Shown in pieces: positions 11,001-25,000 of a stretch of DNA of 64,000 nucleotides. The notes under the pieces were generated by a model. It ran no database searches, was not told where the DNA came from, and saw only the letters and a program-made list of their open reading frames with translations. Numbering within the stretch: position 1 is the stretch's first letter; each line of letters begins with the position of its first letter. Origin of the DNA: Melitaea cinxia (lineage: Eukaryota > Arthropoda > Insecta > Lepidoptera > Nymphalidae); contig NC_059415.1 of the NCBI RefSeq assembly GCF_905220565.1, positions 9,600,501 through 9,664,500 on the forward strand, read 5' to 3'. Position numbers and translations under genes: made by a program.

Positions 11001-14000
11001 CGTAGTCATTAATCCGTTCTCTACACGCCGTTGTCAAGTATAGACGACACGCTGATGACGTCATAAGCTAATAGCGAGAAAACTAGTGAAGTGCAAGACG
11101 AGCGATACCTTAGAACATCGTCGCATTTTGGAAGGCGTCGATGATTTTAATAATATACAATAAAAAAAGAAAATATTTTTTTTATCTAAGGTTAAGAGCG
11201 AAATTACGATTTTCTTTCTCATTCTCAAAATCATCTGGCAGCATCAATATCATCTCTAACCCCCACTCTCATAAAAGCTTTTTTTCTAAGACCCATGTCG
11301 TGTCGTGTGTCGTGAAATATTTGATTTGAAATATTGCTACTTACTCAGTACTGTTTTAGTACTATTTGCTACCTAAGCAAAAAAATATTTAACGCATGTA
11401 AATATTTCTTTTAAACTAAGGCTGGCATCGACCGCACCGATTATATTAATTTGCTTAATCGGATCAACTACTGAGTTGGGGAACAGTGGAACACGGGGCA
11501 CTATGGAACAGTGTCGATAAAAATTTGAATTCTAAACTAATCCGTGTGGTAACGCTTCGACCAATTACAGCGCGTAGGGACTCTTGAAAATCCGTAATAA
11601 CTTTTTACTGGGTGTACCGATTTTGATAATTTTTAATTTTATCGAAAGCTAATGTTTATCATGTGGTCACATATAAATTTCATTGAGATCTGATATCTAC
11701 TTTTTGAGTAATCTTTGATAACGCGTAGTTACTTGACTATTTTTTCGTCGATCTACGTTGTATTCGAGCAAACACAATTATTCTTGTTCAAAAGTTGAGT
11801 ACTTTCTTTTTAGTAAAAAAGTTAAAGAATAGGTAAATGATATTTTTTTTTTTCATTAATTTTAATCATTTGAAACAATTGTGTGGAAAGTTCAAAAAAT
11901 AACCTAAGTTTTTATAAAACTCGTTTAAAACGTTGACCTTATGGGGCACTATGGAACGGGGCACAGTGGAATACTGTTCTAATGAACCTTAAATAATAAA
12001 CTATTATCTAATAAGATAATAATTGTGTTTGCAGGCAAACGAAAAAAACTAACTTCAATTATATCGACAAGTAATACAACGTAGGTAGACGAAAAAATAG
12101 TCAAGTAAATATGCATTATCAAAGATCAATCAAAAAGTTGTAATCGGGTTTGGATGAAATTTAAATGTGACTACATGATAAACATCGGCTTTCGATTAAA
12201 TTAAAAATCATCAAAATCAGGGTACACCCAGTAAAAGTTATGCAGATTTTCGAGATCTCATTATAAAATCCTGGTTTCCTTGGCATGGTACTACACCGGG
12301 GTTATCTCCTTTCCAACAAAAAAAGAATTATCAAAATCGTTTCATAAACGACAAAGTTATCCCCGAACATAAATAAAAAAAATATAAAATATATATCGAA
12401 TCGGTCGAATTGAGTAACCTCCTCCTTTTTTGAAGTCGGTTAAAAAATTACAAATTTGAATTAGGTTAATTTTTTTCTAAATTACTTTTCATGTCTATAT
12501 CGATTCGATTCGAAATCGATATATAGCCTGCGGCTTCCTTGCGTGCGACACAGCACGTCTCTAAAGAGAGTTTCATAACCGTAGGTCAGCTGCGCCGTAG
12601 TCGTCCAGTCGTGACAATGACGTCATGGCGATAGAAAAGAGTGTTGTGCTTTACTACGATTATTTTTGTAATGTTTGTTTTTTATTTATGTTGTTGTAAG
12701 TATATATAACGAGTGCAAGATAACACAAGAAAAATATTAAAAAATAAACCTTCCTAGATTATATAAGTAGTCATTTATTGCATAAAAACCAACAAAAACA
12801 AGTCACTGTGTGGTACTCGATAATGACTCTTGGCAGCACTATTTTTTTCGTAGGTATTTTTGTTTATTTTATGCCTTGGCGTACAGGGCACGGGAATGGT
12901 TTTGAGGCGTGGCGGTCAAAAGGTTAAACGATAAAAAAAATTTAAAGTTACGAATATTTTCCAAATAAGTACAATTTTAAAAGCGATATTTTTCTTAGAA
13001 AACTAAGAAATTTTAACAAACTATCTTCATCAAAGTAAACTTACATCATTAAGGAATACAAAAAAAAATAATTAAAAGATGTAATCATTTTAAATACATT
13101 TTATATTAAATAATAAAAAGATAGTATATATTACCACGCATCAAGCTCAGTAAATCAGTCGAGCGCTAGCGTTCTTAGAGGTAAGGTCCACGCCAAATTC
13201 TGCGGAGCCGTCTCTTTCGCTCACACGCGGCAAGCGCCTGTTGTTATAGCGGATAAACGGCATTTGATACTTTTATAATAAAATATAAATAAAATAAACA
13301 TATTACGAAAATGACTGTAAAATAATATAATGATAATTTCTGTAAACAAATGTATAATGTAATTTTCTTTTCTCACACTATCAATACAAATAGGCATTTC
13401 AATCTGTTTGTCTTGTTATTTGTTAATTAATATGTTTGTCGGTCTCGATGTCATAAAATGCTATTTTATTCATATCGTAAATATTAGATTCATTCGTAAA
13501 CTGAAAAAACTAAATCAATTTAAAAAAAATTGTTTCATAAAATTGATTTTTTATTTTTATTTTAAATTTATTGACTGTTGTTATATAATTAATTATGTAA
13601 AAAAACATTTTATACCATAGTTATAATTTTTATTATACATCAGAAAATGATCAAGATAGTCTTTTGGTTGTCACACTATACTTACTAGCACAAAGATCGC
13701 GCGGCTCGTACGACTCGCGCGATGCGACCAAATTTACCTAAACTTGAAGAGCGTAAAATTGTGAAATGGCTCTTAAACTTCTGCCTACAGCATAATAAAT
13801 GTTAGCAATGACAGTAAGACATTATATAATCCTACAATTTTATAATCGCGTTATATGGAATACGAAAAAATTATTGTTTTTAACATTGGTCGGTTAACAA
13901 CGAAATTAGGCACAGGCTAAGAATAACCTGTCAAATTAAATTGTCTTGAATTCGATACCGTTTGTACTACTATAAAAAAAAAATAATTATGATTTTTGAC

Positions 14001-17000
14001 ACGGTCGCGTAATCGCAACATTCCACAGAGTAATATTGTGACAATTCACTTTTAATTTTTTGAAAATATTAATTTAATAGTGATGATAAGTTTACTTGAT
14101 GATAAGTTTACTTGATGATGATAAGTTTACTTGTGAAATGATAATATAATATAAATAATGTGTGATGATGATAAGTTTACTTGTGAAATATGTAACGGAG
14201 ACGTGTGTTTGATGAAAGTCAATAGTGCATTGAAATTTCAACACGTTCGATTTTACAGATAAAATAAAAATTGTTCAGGCGTATCTATTTAACACATAAA
14301 TAACAATGACGTTATAATTTTTCATTTATAATAAATAAACAAGTACTTTCGTATTATCAATGATAGTGTTATCAATGATTTCCTGTTTGACGCAAACGAA
14401 ATTATCAGAGTGCCGGCTTTATGACGTCACTGTGTCTATCCAGTAACTGATTTGTTTGATGTTTCATTTGTATCACTCACTCATGAGTTACCCAAGTCTA
14501 ATAGGTATCAGTTGGTTGCTGTACGTTTATTTGTATGCCTGCATTATTAGTATAAATGCACTTTGCGTGTCCAATAATTTACTTGTCTGTTCTTGAAATT
14601 ATCTAAAAGCCTCTATTCCCAACAAAATTAAAATAAACTAGGAAAAAATTGCGAGAAAGTAAGTGCAGAGTGGCTGTTCAATTTTTTTTTTGACTGCCTA
14701 CCCTGTCTACAATTTTTATGAACTCCACTGTATAAACATGCTAAGGCATAAATATATACAGGCTGATTGACTCCTAACTACGTTCCTTCAAATGGGAGGT
14801 TCTGTAGGTGTTATAGATCATGTTTCATGTAAAAACAAAAATTTCTAGCCAACTTTTAAATTTTGTTTTATCAATTTACGAGCTACTCGTGAATATTCAA
14901 ACACACAAATTAATATAAACGTTTCACATAAAACTACCCCCCAGTGGGGTATAATCTTTTGTGTGGATAAGAAATACAAATAATACAAACAAACACCCAG
15001 ACTACGACCAAAATGTGTATGAAACATACAAATATTTGTCGTACAACAAGCCGTCGCTAGGACAAAAATATATTGGCTTTAAAAATGCTAGTTTTAATAA
15101 AAAATTTCTCAGAGCCAATTTAACATCTCAAGAGATCCATTTTTAACAAAACAACAAAATATTATATTTTACGAAAGGTTTATCGTTCGATATAAATTTT
15201 CTTATAGTCTACACCTTAAGACATTATTTAAGACCCTGGGTTTGAGAATATGTGGAGTGAAACAGTAACGCTGACCTGCTCTGGGACTGAGTTTTACTGC
15301 ACAAAGTTGTATTTTTTTTTTTTATTACAAAGAGATAAATACATTTTCAAATGATATGGTAATAGTTCTTTAGGGGTAAGCTTCAGTCATATATTAAACT
15401 TGACACACATTTTTGAAGTAAAACATCTTTACGCACACTTGTTTTGGAGAGTAAGCTGGTGAATGATGAGAGCATTACGAAAAGTGTGATCGGGCGAGGC
15501 GAACGGAAGTTGAGAGCTAATAAGCTAGTGATTTTTGATATGATATTAAAAAAAATTGTTTAGATTTTCCTAATGTGTGGGTAACACAAAAACAAATCGT
15601 AAGAAATAAGCTAGTGATGTTTGAAAGAGAGAGTTACATTTCTTAAGTTTTACTTCAGTCGTATGCTCTAAAGCTCACACATTTTGACGTGTCAACGTCT
15701 AATCAATCGATGAACGCCGGCTGCATGCACGAAAAAGAACTCATTGTCCCGTTGTGATCATTGTACGCTTGCGTCGTATCTATCTCTCTTTCACTCAATT
15801 GGCCTATGCGTCCGAGGAGATGTTTTGTTATGACGTTATCACGTTAAACTATCGTCCGTAAACCAACTTTACAGACAACCAATTTTTTTAACACCTAAGT
15901 ATTTTACTCACCTAGTAAACACAGTAACAACAGTCTTCAGTTTGCCCGTCGTTTCAACATGTTTCTTCGTGACCAGTAGCGAGTTAGAACCGGATAACAA
16001 GACAGCGGACGTCAGTTCATCGATGTCAGAGAACCGGTTAATTTCATCGAGTTCTGTCGTCCGCTCTATTAGACCGGTTTTTAATAAATGCTCCAGATGA
16101 AGTTTTGAGAGTACTGAAATTATAAAAATATATCATTGGTTTCATTTTATTACACATACGTAATTATATACAATATTTGTTTGAAAGTAAATTTTGTAAT
16201 TAATATCTGTAACGCCACACCATATTACCTAGCCGAGCCTTATGACGCCACGCCATAGCCAAGCGAAAATGAGCCAAAGCCATACGGTTCGTTAACGATC
16301 TTCCGGTTGTGAGTGACATTACGTTCAACCGCCAAATAAAGAGGGTATAAATGCCCCGATTGTTGATTTATGTGATTATTCTTGTGTTAGCATTCAAATA
16401 AGTAGAAACGCTGCCAGTTTGTATAAGTGTTTATTAATAAAGTAATAGTTGTATAAAGTGCTTAAGTATTTGTTTTACCTCTGCCGTTTTATATCACTTG
16501 TTAATGTACTTTGAATGTAAAAAAGCTTTACGATTATTATTGTTATTTGAAGTAAACAAAATAAAAATAATTAAATGAAGATGGACCTATTCCTAAAAAA
16601 AATTTTTTTTACAGGCCACCCAAAATGAACAGTAATTAGAGGAGACAGAGCTATAAGAAACCAAACAATCCCATATATTATATCATACATACATACACAC
16701 TTAAGTTTTCATAAACAGCTTTACTTACAAATGTTACACAAATTGTTTTTTAATTAAGTGCCTAAACCAAGTGATGTCAATTAGCAGGTAAGTGGTATGT
16801 ATTTTTTAGCCCAGAGGATTTAAAAAAAAAGTACTCACACTTGACATAATTCAGCCTATCCTTCCGCAGGCCGTATTTATCGCACCATACATCCACACCT
16901 GTCCAGCCCGACTCTTTTAACGCCTGTTCGAATTCGTCTTGTATCCAGTCGACTGCTGCGTGGTCTGATGTTTTACTGAATTGACGTTTTATTTCACGTA

Positions 17001-19011
17001 TTTCTAAAAAAAAATTATAATTAAATAATAAATTTAATATAATATTTAATTAAGTAAGAAATTACTTTTTAATGCCTTTCATTTAATAAAGTACATTAAT
17101 TTTTATCATGTGTTTTATTTATCTTTTATTACTACTATTCCTTTTGTCATATGTATTGTCGTTATGTCAGTTTTGTGTCTGTAAGCAGCGCATTTTAAAT
17201 ATCATTCGATATTTAAATTTATAACTTAAACGTAGACAATTGTATTTTTTTTTAAATCAGTAAATAGAGAAATAACCTGCTTGGGACCCCATTACTAATA
17301 TAATTAAATCAAAAACCAAGCATAATTTACCACAGATTAAAGATTCAATTAGCACATTCTGCGTAGATAGGACTAAATAAAATATTGATGTATGTCGGGT
17401 AGTTTCGAATAACTTTGTAACGTTGGGACGTCTGACACCTCAGTCCTCCCGTGACCATGGTTGCTGTAAAGTATCCGAAACGTCGGGAATCAAAAGTTAA
17501 TAATAAACCGCGATAAAATCCGAAAAAAGTGTTTCATTAAATAGAGAAATAAAGCTTACCATCGCGCCTATCAGCGGAGTTATTGAACAAATCGACGCTA
17601 GCGGAATCGTGTGTGGCCACGTTGATAGCGGACAGAACGCAGCCGATAATCGCAGCGTTCAAAACGCAGCGGCCCAGACGCGGGTGGAGCGTCAGGCTGT
17701 TCAGCAGGGCGCCCAGGCGGGTCAGCTGCTCCGACGACGTCAGCGCCCCTGGAATAGTTATTAGTCTGGTGTAATGTGGCGTATCCACAAATGTACAAAC
17801 TTTGTCTTTTTTTTTCTTAAGTTATTCTTAGGTACAACAAGAAAAGCATTCCATCTAATTGTATTTCACCCTATCATACAAATAAGAGTACAACTAGGTA
17901 CTAAACTCGATCCGCGGCTATTCATTCTACACACGAAGCATTTTTCCCTCCGAAAACCGATTGCAACAAATGTCAACCAACGTAAGCCTATTATATGAAG
18001 GATTACGTATAATGAAATATCCTTAATCTTTATTAGACTCCGTCCGCAGATTGTTGGCATTCATTTTGATTGAGTAGTTTTTCCTCATAAGACGGGCTTG
18101 TTTGATTTGATTGGTTTTTCTTAATGCTTTCGCTTATTTTTTACGTGAGTTTCTTATAAAATACGATTGTATTACAACACATATTATATGATGTTTACAA
18201 TTGAATATTTATCTAATTCTTAATGTTTTTTTTTTTATATCACTAGGTCGGCAAACAAGCGTACGGCTCACCTGATGGTAAGCGATTACCGTAGCTTATA
18301 GACACCTGCAACATTAGAAGCATCGCAAGCGCGTTGCCGACCCCATCCTATTCCCTCCCAGTAGCTCTGGTCACCTTACTCACCAGCAGGAACACAATAC
18401 TGCTTGAAAACAGTATTATTCAACTGTGGTCTTCTGTAAGGTCGAGGTACTACCCCAGTCGGGCTGCTCCATATTTTGAGCAGGAAATTCCTGCTGTGCC
18501 CTACCTCAGTTGTATATCACAAAATAATCAAACCGCATTTTATGTTTTTATATTTTTTATAAAGATATTTTTGATAAATGTCAGGAATTTGTATTTTAAA
18601 CTTTTCTTTATAATTTGTATTTAAAAATTTATTGATTCTATTATTCTTTAATAACCAAGTCGGTGGGGATATCGATGATTTTATCATTACTTCATTCGTT
18701 AGATAGCTCATTCTAAAGTTGATGAAACGAAAATACGTCACGATACAGAAACAGACAAATGTATAGGATTAAGTCGGCGAAAGAATATGAAACAAGACAT
18801 TACAAAGTATTTTATTTTCTCGGTGGAAAAAAAATCTCTCCTAGAATACTTTTCAGAAGTTTCACTTCTGCCGTGTATGACACGCACACGCACACACACA
18901 CTTTATTTGATCATGAAGGTGTCGACGATTTTATTTTTGTGTTACCCCCACATTAGGAATTCTAAACATTTTTAACCGACTTCCAAAAAAGGAGGAGGTT
19001 CTCAATTCGAC

Positions 19012-19058
<47 letters not shown>

Positions 19059-22000
19059 ATGTTACATCAGAACTTTTGACCAGGTAGACCGATTTCGACA
19101 AATTTTGTTTTAATCGAAAGGTGGTGTGTGCCGATTGGTCCCATTTAAATTTATTTGAGATCTAACAACTACTTTTCGAATTATATCTAATAATGCGTTT
19201 TTACTTGACGCTTTTTTCGTCGACCTACGTTGTATTATACCACATAACTTTCTACTGGATGTACCGATTTTGATAATTCTTTTTTTGTTGGAAAGGGGAT
19301 ATCCCTAGTTTGGTACCATGATAAGGAAACCAGGATCTGATGATGGGATCCCAGAGAAATCGAGAGAAACTCTTGAAAATCCGCAATAACTTTTTACTGG
19401 GTGTATCGATTTTGATAATTTTTACTTTAATCGAAAGCTGATGTTTATCATGTGGTCACATATAAATTTTATCGAGATCTGATAACTACTTTTTGATTAA
19501 TCTTTGATAACGCGTATTTACTTGACATTATTTTCGTCACCTTACGTTGTATTATACCTCATAACTTTTTACTGGGTGCACCGATTTTGACGTTTCTTAT
19601 ATAAATTAAAAGCTACTATTCGTCACGTGGTCCCATTCAAATTTAATTGAGATTTGATTCGTAATTTGTGAGTTATATCTAATATTGCGTATTTACTTGA
19701 CGGTTTTTTCGTCACCCTACGTTGTATTATACGTTATATCTTTTTACTGGGTGCACTGATTTTGATCTTTTTTGTATAAATCAAAAGCTAATACTTGTCA
19801 TGTCGTCCGTTTTAAATATGATTGAGATATAATGAGCAATTTTTGAGTAATCTTTGATGACACGTATTTACATGACGATGTTAAGACGACTGTGGTCATG
19901 TTCAATACTTTGCCACAACGCCATCTATCAAAATGTTATGAAATTACTTCGTTCACTATCGATCAAATTACAATATTCCACTAGAGTAGAGAGTAGCAGT
20001 TTATTCGTTATAAATATATTTGAGCTTTTAATTTTTGAGTTATTGCTAATACTGGGTATTTACTTGGCTATTTTACGTCGACCAAAGTTATATTAACCTC
20101 ATTACTATTTTACTGGGTGGACCGATATCGATGATTCTTTTTTTAATCGATAGGTGGTGCTTGTCATGTGGTCCCATTTAAATATAATTGAGATTTGACT
20201 CGAACTTTTTGAGCTATATCTGATATGGCGTATTTACTTGACTGTTTTTGGAGTTTTCTCCTTAAGAATCGATTTTCATTTAAGGCCCCGGAATGAAAAA
20301 ATTGAACAGTAAAATCTACTGAACGAATGACCTTGTTAGAGATGGCGTTCAGACGTTTTCTAATAACGCAATTAGGTTCCGATAGATGGCGTTATTGCAT
20401 TCATTTATTTACAATTTGATATAGTAATAATATATTTCTTAGACTAGTAAGCCTTTTTGTGCCTATTTAGACAGTTGATCTGAAGGGGTAAACTCCAGTC
20501 GTGCATCGGAGCTGTGTGAAAACATGAACATTACATATTTTTAATAAAAAAGACATAAACCGTAATTCAATATAAATCCGCTTCAACTAAAAAACCCGCC
20601 GTAATAAGCGATGTCAGCGCTTCGCGCGAATCGACGACGGGCCTTTTATGAAATTTTTGCCTACAATCGCTAACAAAATGTTAGAAATAACAGTAGGACA
20701 TTATATAATTCTACAATTTTATAATGTCGCGTTATATGGAATACGAACAAAGTATTACTATTTTTTCGTCGATCTACGTTGTATTACTCTTCGATGTAAT
20801 TGAAGTCGGTTTTTTTTTCGTTTGCGAGCAAACACAATTATTGAATATCATATCAAAAATTGACCGCTCCAGCGGGATTCGAACCCGCGTCTCCGACTGA
20901 CCGTGTCGGCGCTCTAGCCAATTAAGCTATGGAACGATGTACCCGCTAGAGCGAAATTTTTGATATGATGATTTTTATTTTCGGTTTAAGCGAACCGTGG
21001 AATGAAGTGAAAAAAATAAAATCGTAGGTATTAATAATAGCATGGTGTCGTCTCCTGTCAAAGATTTTCATTGTAATATGAAACTTTGAATAGTTACGGG
21101 TCTCTGTAAAGAACTCACTATAGACGGCGCCACGGTTCAATATGATATTCAAAAATGTTTATGAAGGTGTCTATTTAGTTTTATTAAAAATTTTGTTTTA
21201 CTGCAAAAAGTTCATACGAATACAAAACGAAATTGAGTCTTTATGGCAGTACGAAGTTCGCCATGTAAGCTAGTAGTTTATATAGAGGAGTGCAGAATGC
21301 TATTAATTTTTTTTTAATTATGCATAAAGATACATTAAATCAAGAAAAAAAAAACATTATACACACTACCGTGTATTTGACACACACGCATATATAATCT
21401 TTTGTTTATTATTATAGAAGTATAGTCTTTGACAACAGAACCTTAATAACGTTCAAACTTATAATTTTAATTAATTATGGTCGAATTTCGACCACTGGGC
21501 GACCACTAGATTAATTTAATACCTAAAAAATATAATTACCAAGATCGATGAGATCGTTGACGGCCATCTGTACGGCGTATTTGTTCGGCGGTTCCGGTAG
21601 TTTAGACAGGAAACTTTCAACTTTTTCGTCCGGAGCGTAGGACTTACTCTCGAGCACTATTTGTTCTAGAGGTATCCTGTGGACGGTTATTTTAAAATTA
21701 ATTAGTGACTAGTTCGATGGCTCAGTTTGTAGTGACCCTGCTTTCTGCTCCGTGGATTGTGGGTTCGATTTTGGACTTAATATAGGTGTAGTATATACAT
21801 ATTTATATCAGTTGGCTGTTTAAACAATCATTAAGTTGCTTACCCTAGGAACGACCAACCTATCAAGAATTTATGATAACAACCGGGACCGAGGGCTTAA
21901 CGTGCTCTCCGAGGCACGTAGCTCCGAGGCTCAGAAGGACAGACATAAACCCGAAAATATAAATATTCATCCCGAGCGGGAATCGAACCCGTTAACCATC

Positions 22001-25000
22001 GGTGCTTTAGGCGACTACTCGTACCACTAATCCAGAGTACTCCAAAAATAATAAAAGATATAATCTATTAGGCAGTTTCAATTTTAATGTATAATAAAGA
22101 GACAATACCTGAGTATCTCAGGCGTTGTGTACGGAGCGAGCTCCATTTCCTTGCGTTCCGTGTACATTTTGTAGCAGTAGCCTGTGAAGATATTTACATA
22201 TGAATTAGTACTCCTTATATAATTGACTGCACTATCGTGTTGTATTTGTTCATTCATTCATTCATCCAGAATAATGGGCACAGATTATTGAGAATACGGC
22301 ATCAATAGACTTTTAAAGGTCGTAGAAATAGTAGGAATTTTATAGTTAGCCCGTAACTAAGAACAACACAAACGTTCAGAGTACAACAAGTTTTGCATTT
22401 GTTCCCAGAAACTGACACACCGACTTTTATGTAACTATTAATTAGTTTGCACAAATTAATTATCAAAAGCGTCTAGGTTAAACTATTAGCAGGATACAAC
22501 ATCTGCAGCGTGCCAAGGCAAGACTGCTTTAGCTGCTTTTTTTCGATTTGTAAAGTGCTTTAGCCCTATCGGCCTTTACAGCGTCACTGGTGAGAGGGGC
22601 CGGGTACTAAAGACACCAGCCGTGATAGAAGAAGGGGAGACCTCTGGGAGGGCTCGGGGAGGCCTAGGCGCGTGTGAGCTTTAGCTGCGGTTGCTCCGGT
22701 TGTGTTATACACGTTAGAATGACTCGAGCAATATAATGAGTGAGGGTAGGTGACTATCGAACGATGTGCTAGGTGTGACGCCACCGGTCGCCACGGTCGG
22801 TGTATCTGTTGTTTATAAATTCCTTGCTAGTTGTGTATTGCCTACGGCAGCGCAAGTGCTGACAAATATGCTATATATATGCTGTCTTTTTCGTTTTCAA
22901 ATAAAGAAAATGGCAGAATGCTTATTGTCATAATACAAGTAATCTGTTTGTTTTTAATACAGTTTCCTGCTGTTATACTCTACTTCATACTCAATTGCCT
23001 TCGGTAATATGTAAAGCCCTACTCAAGCACAAGCGGCCAGGCATAGACACAGAATTATTCTATGGTTCAGACATTTATATGGTCCACAGTTACACACAAA
23101 TATTGATCATGAGTGGATTTTTAGCCGATTTAAAAAAATAAGGAGGTTCTCAATTCAATCGAATGATTAGCCATAATATTTTAATTTTACGTAACACATA
23201 TAAACTACGAAATACGAATACGGACTGAATACATATAAAGTGGACAAGTCGACAAACGACAAAATATGTACATTGCCCTTGGCCGAACAAGTTTGCCGAG
23301 CGCTGCTATATGCTATATAAGAACGCGGGTGACGCCGCGAGATACAGCTAGCGTTAGGTATAAAACAAGCCATCTCACCCGGCTTCACTCGGCCCGCTCT
23401 ACCGGCCCTCTGTTCTGCTCCAGCTTGAGACACCCAAACGGTTTCTAATGTTGTCGAACCTGTAAAAAGTTATAATAATACGATTATTCACAATAGGCAT
23501 ACATATATAAATAAAAAATGAATCGCTAAATAAAGGTTCATCATCATCATCATTTCAGCCTATCGCAGTCCACTGCTGGACACAGGCCTCTACAAATGGC
23601 GTGAACTCATGTGTGTTGCCCATAGTCACCACGCTGGGCAGGCGGGTTGGTGACCGCAGTACTGGCTTTGTCGCACCGAAGACGCTGCTGCCCGTCTTCG
23701 GCCTGTGTATTTCAAAGCAAGCAGTTGGATGGTTATCCCGCCATCGGTCGGCTTTTTAAGCCCCTAGGTGGTAGTGGAACTGTGTTAAAATAAATAACCG
23801 CCTCTTACGACACCCACTGGAAGAGATGGGGTGACCATATTCTTTAATGCCGTAGCCACACAACAAATAAAGGTTATCTGGAAGAAATAGCTCTTTAGCG
23901 ATAAGATCGCCTTTGTACATTTTTTTTTAAATATATAGACTAGCGCTTGACTGCGATCTCACCTGATGGTAAGTGAAGATGCAGCCAAGATGGGGCGCGC
24001 TTGCCTAGAAGATGCCTATTCACTCTTGATTTGAAGATACCCAAGTTATAATTAGTTGGAAAAACGGAAGCCGGAAGGGCATTCCAAATTGTTCTTGGCA
24101 TCTTGTTCTGTATGTTTTCTATATGTGTCTGTATTTCGGTGTTCTATGAAGAATAAATAAATAATATGTTACTTTTTTTTTCAAAATTTTGCAATGCTTT
24201 GCAGGTTTTTACGAAACAAAATGTAGTTACAGCTATCTCGCAACATACGAATTAAGAACCTACATTGCGACATTAAAGTTATCGGAAGATTGAAGATATA
24301 TACAAGAATCCGAAAACAACCATCGGGGCAGTAGCCCATCAGACGCAACACCCGTCTGGTCGGAGGATCATCCCTTTACGATGGTGAATGAAGAGTTTTA
24401 AGCCTATTCCTCACGCCCCCCAAAAAATATCAAGCAAATAACGCTAATATTTAAAAAATAATAATAATTAGAAAATTTATGGTTATATCAACTTTATACA
24501 TTTGACAATTCACGAGACAGATGACGTTTATGGAGTTCAAATAAGTGAATAACTATCTATTACATACAAAGACGGTCGACTGATATAGCTACATAGCTGG
24601 AATTATACTTACAGATTTATACCCACATTCAGGCAGGGATCGAACCCAAACCTGCAGCAAGCCGGGCCATTAAAACTGCATTAATATGCTAATCACAAGT
24701 AATTAGTAATATATAAAAAAAATACAAATATAAATTCATACCAGTGATTTCATTGATCCTGTTTTCCTTTTGAGCTCCACCGTCTATGACGTGAACTACG
24801 TCGGGTATAGTTATTGATGTTTCAGCTATATTAGTGGCTAGTACTATCTTGCGGATACCAGGAGCCGGAGTTGCGAACATTTTGGTTTGTTCCTCTGATG
24901 ATAAACTATGGAAAATGCGGTTTTTATGAGTCATTACATTTATATATTACTTATATTAGTGGCTAATACTATCTTGCGGACACCAGGGCACGAAGTTCGG

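Larger units (their letters stand above)
10147..12923. mobile_element. piggyBac-like non-autonomous element (2.78 kb)
   Basis: The termini CCTTTTGACCGCC (10147) and GGCGGTCAAAAGG (ending 12923) are perfect 13-bp inverted repeats flanked by TTAA on both sides (10143-10146 and 12924-12927). CCY-type ends and TTAA are typical of piggyBac. Subterminal motifs related to GTCTATAGTTGAC and GTCAAGTATAGACGAC recur near 10163, 10208, 10426 and 11033. There is no transposase frame. It contains a SINE and fragments of repeat C. Confidence 0.75.
9804..13772. mobile_element. TTAA-target transposon with GAGCCATTTCACAA termini (3.97 kb)
   Basis: GAGCCATTTCACAA at 9804 is repeated inverted at the right end (13772). 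TTAA flanks both ends (9800-9803 and 13773-13776). No transposase frame survives, so it is non-autonomous or dead. Most of its interior is a second TTAA element. A hairpin-forming ATCGCGCG...CGCGCGAT lies near its right end (about 13697-13724). Its superfamily is uncertain: TTAA use suggests piggyBac, Kolobok or Sola3. Confidence 0.7.
9660..13880 (+). repeat. Dispersed repeat H, opened by a 4-kb insertion
   Basis: The sequence flanking the insertion at 9804-13772 matches an unopened relative at about 20515-20760. Shared words include AAATCCGCTTCAA, CGACGACGGGCCTTTTAT and TTATATAATCCTACAATTTT. The relative identifies the insertion boundaries. Confidence 0.65.
18934..21150 (+). repeat. 312-bp tRNA-like repeat unit, interrupted and partly inverted
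   Basis: The left part (18934-18973: GATTTTATTTTTGTGTTACC to ACATTTTT) and the right part (20841 onward: GAATATCATATCAAAAATT) are adjacent in the copies at 40757-41370. Here repeat C (18974-20840) separates them. After ACCGTGG (about 21000) the remaining unit is present but reversed: AAATCGTA, ATAGCATGGTGTCG, then ACGGTTC, so a roughly 140-base segment is inverted. Confidence 0.7.

Noticed and set aside
17598..17798. Alternative frames over helicase exon 17
   Set aside because: The exon is GC-rich, so shadow frames stay open; only the HA2 frame matches the family and keeps phase.
20864..20936. Functional nuclear tRNA gene (formal Thr anticodon)
   Set aside because: The cloverleaf is good but U33 and a purine at 37 are missing, and the sequence is embedded in a dispersed 312-bp repeat. 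Kept only as tRNA-like.
22584..22784. GC-rich block with minus-strand frame in intron 14
   Set aside because: No splice consistency with the helicase and no recognisable domain; treated as unassigned DNA.
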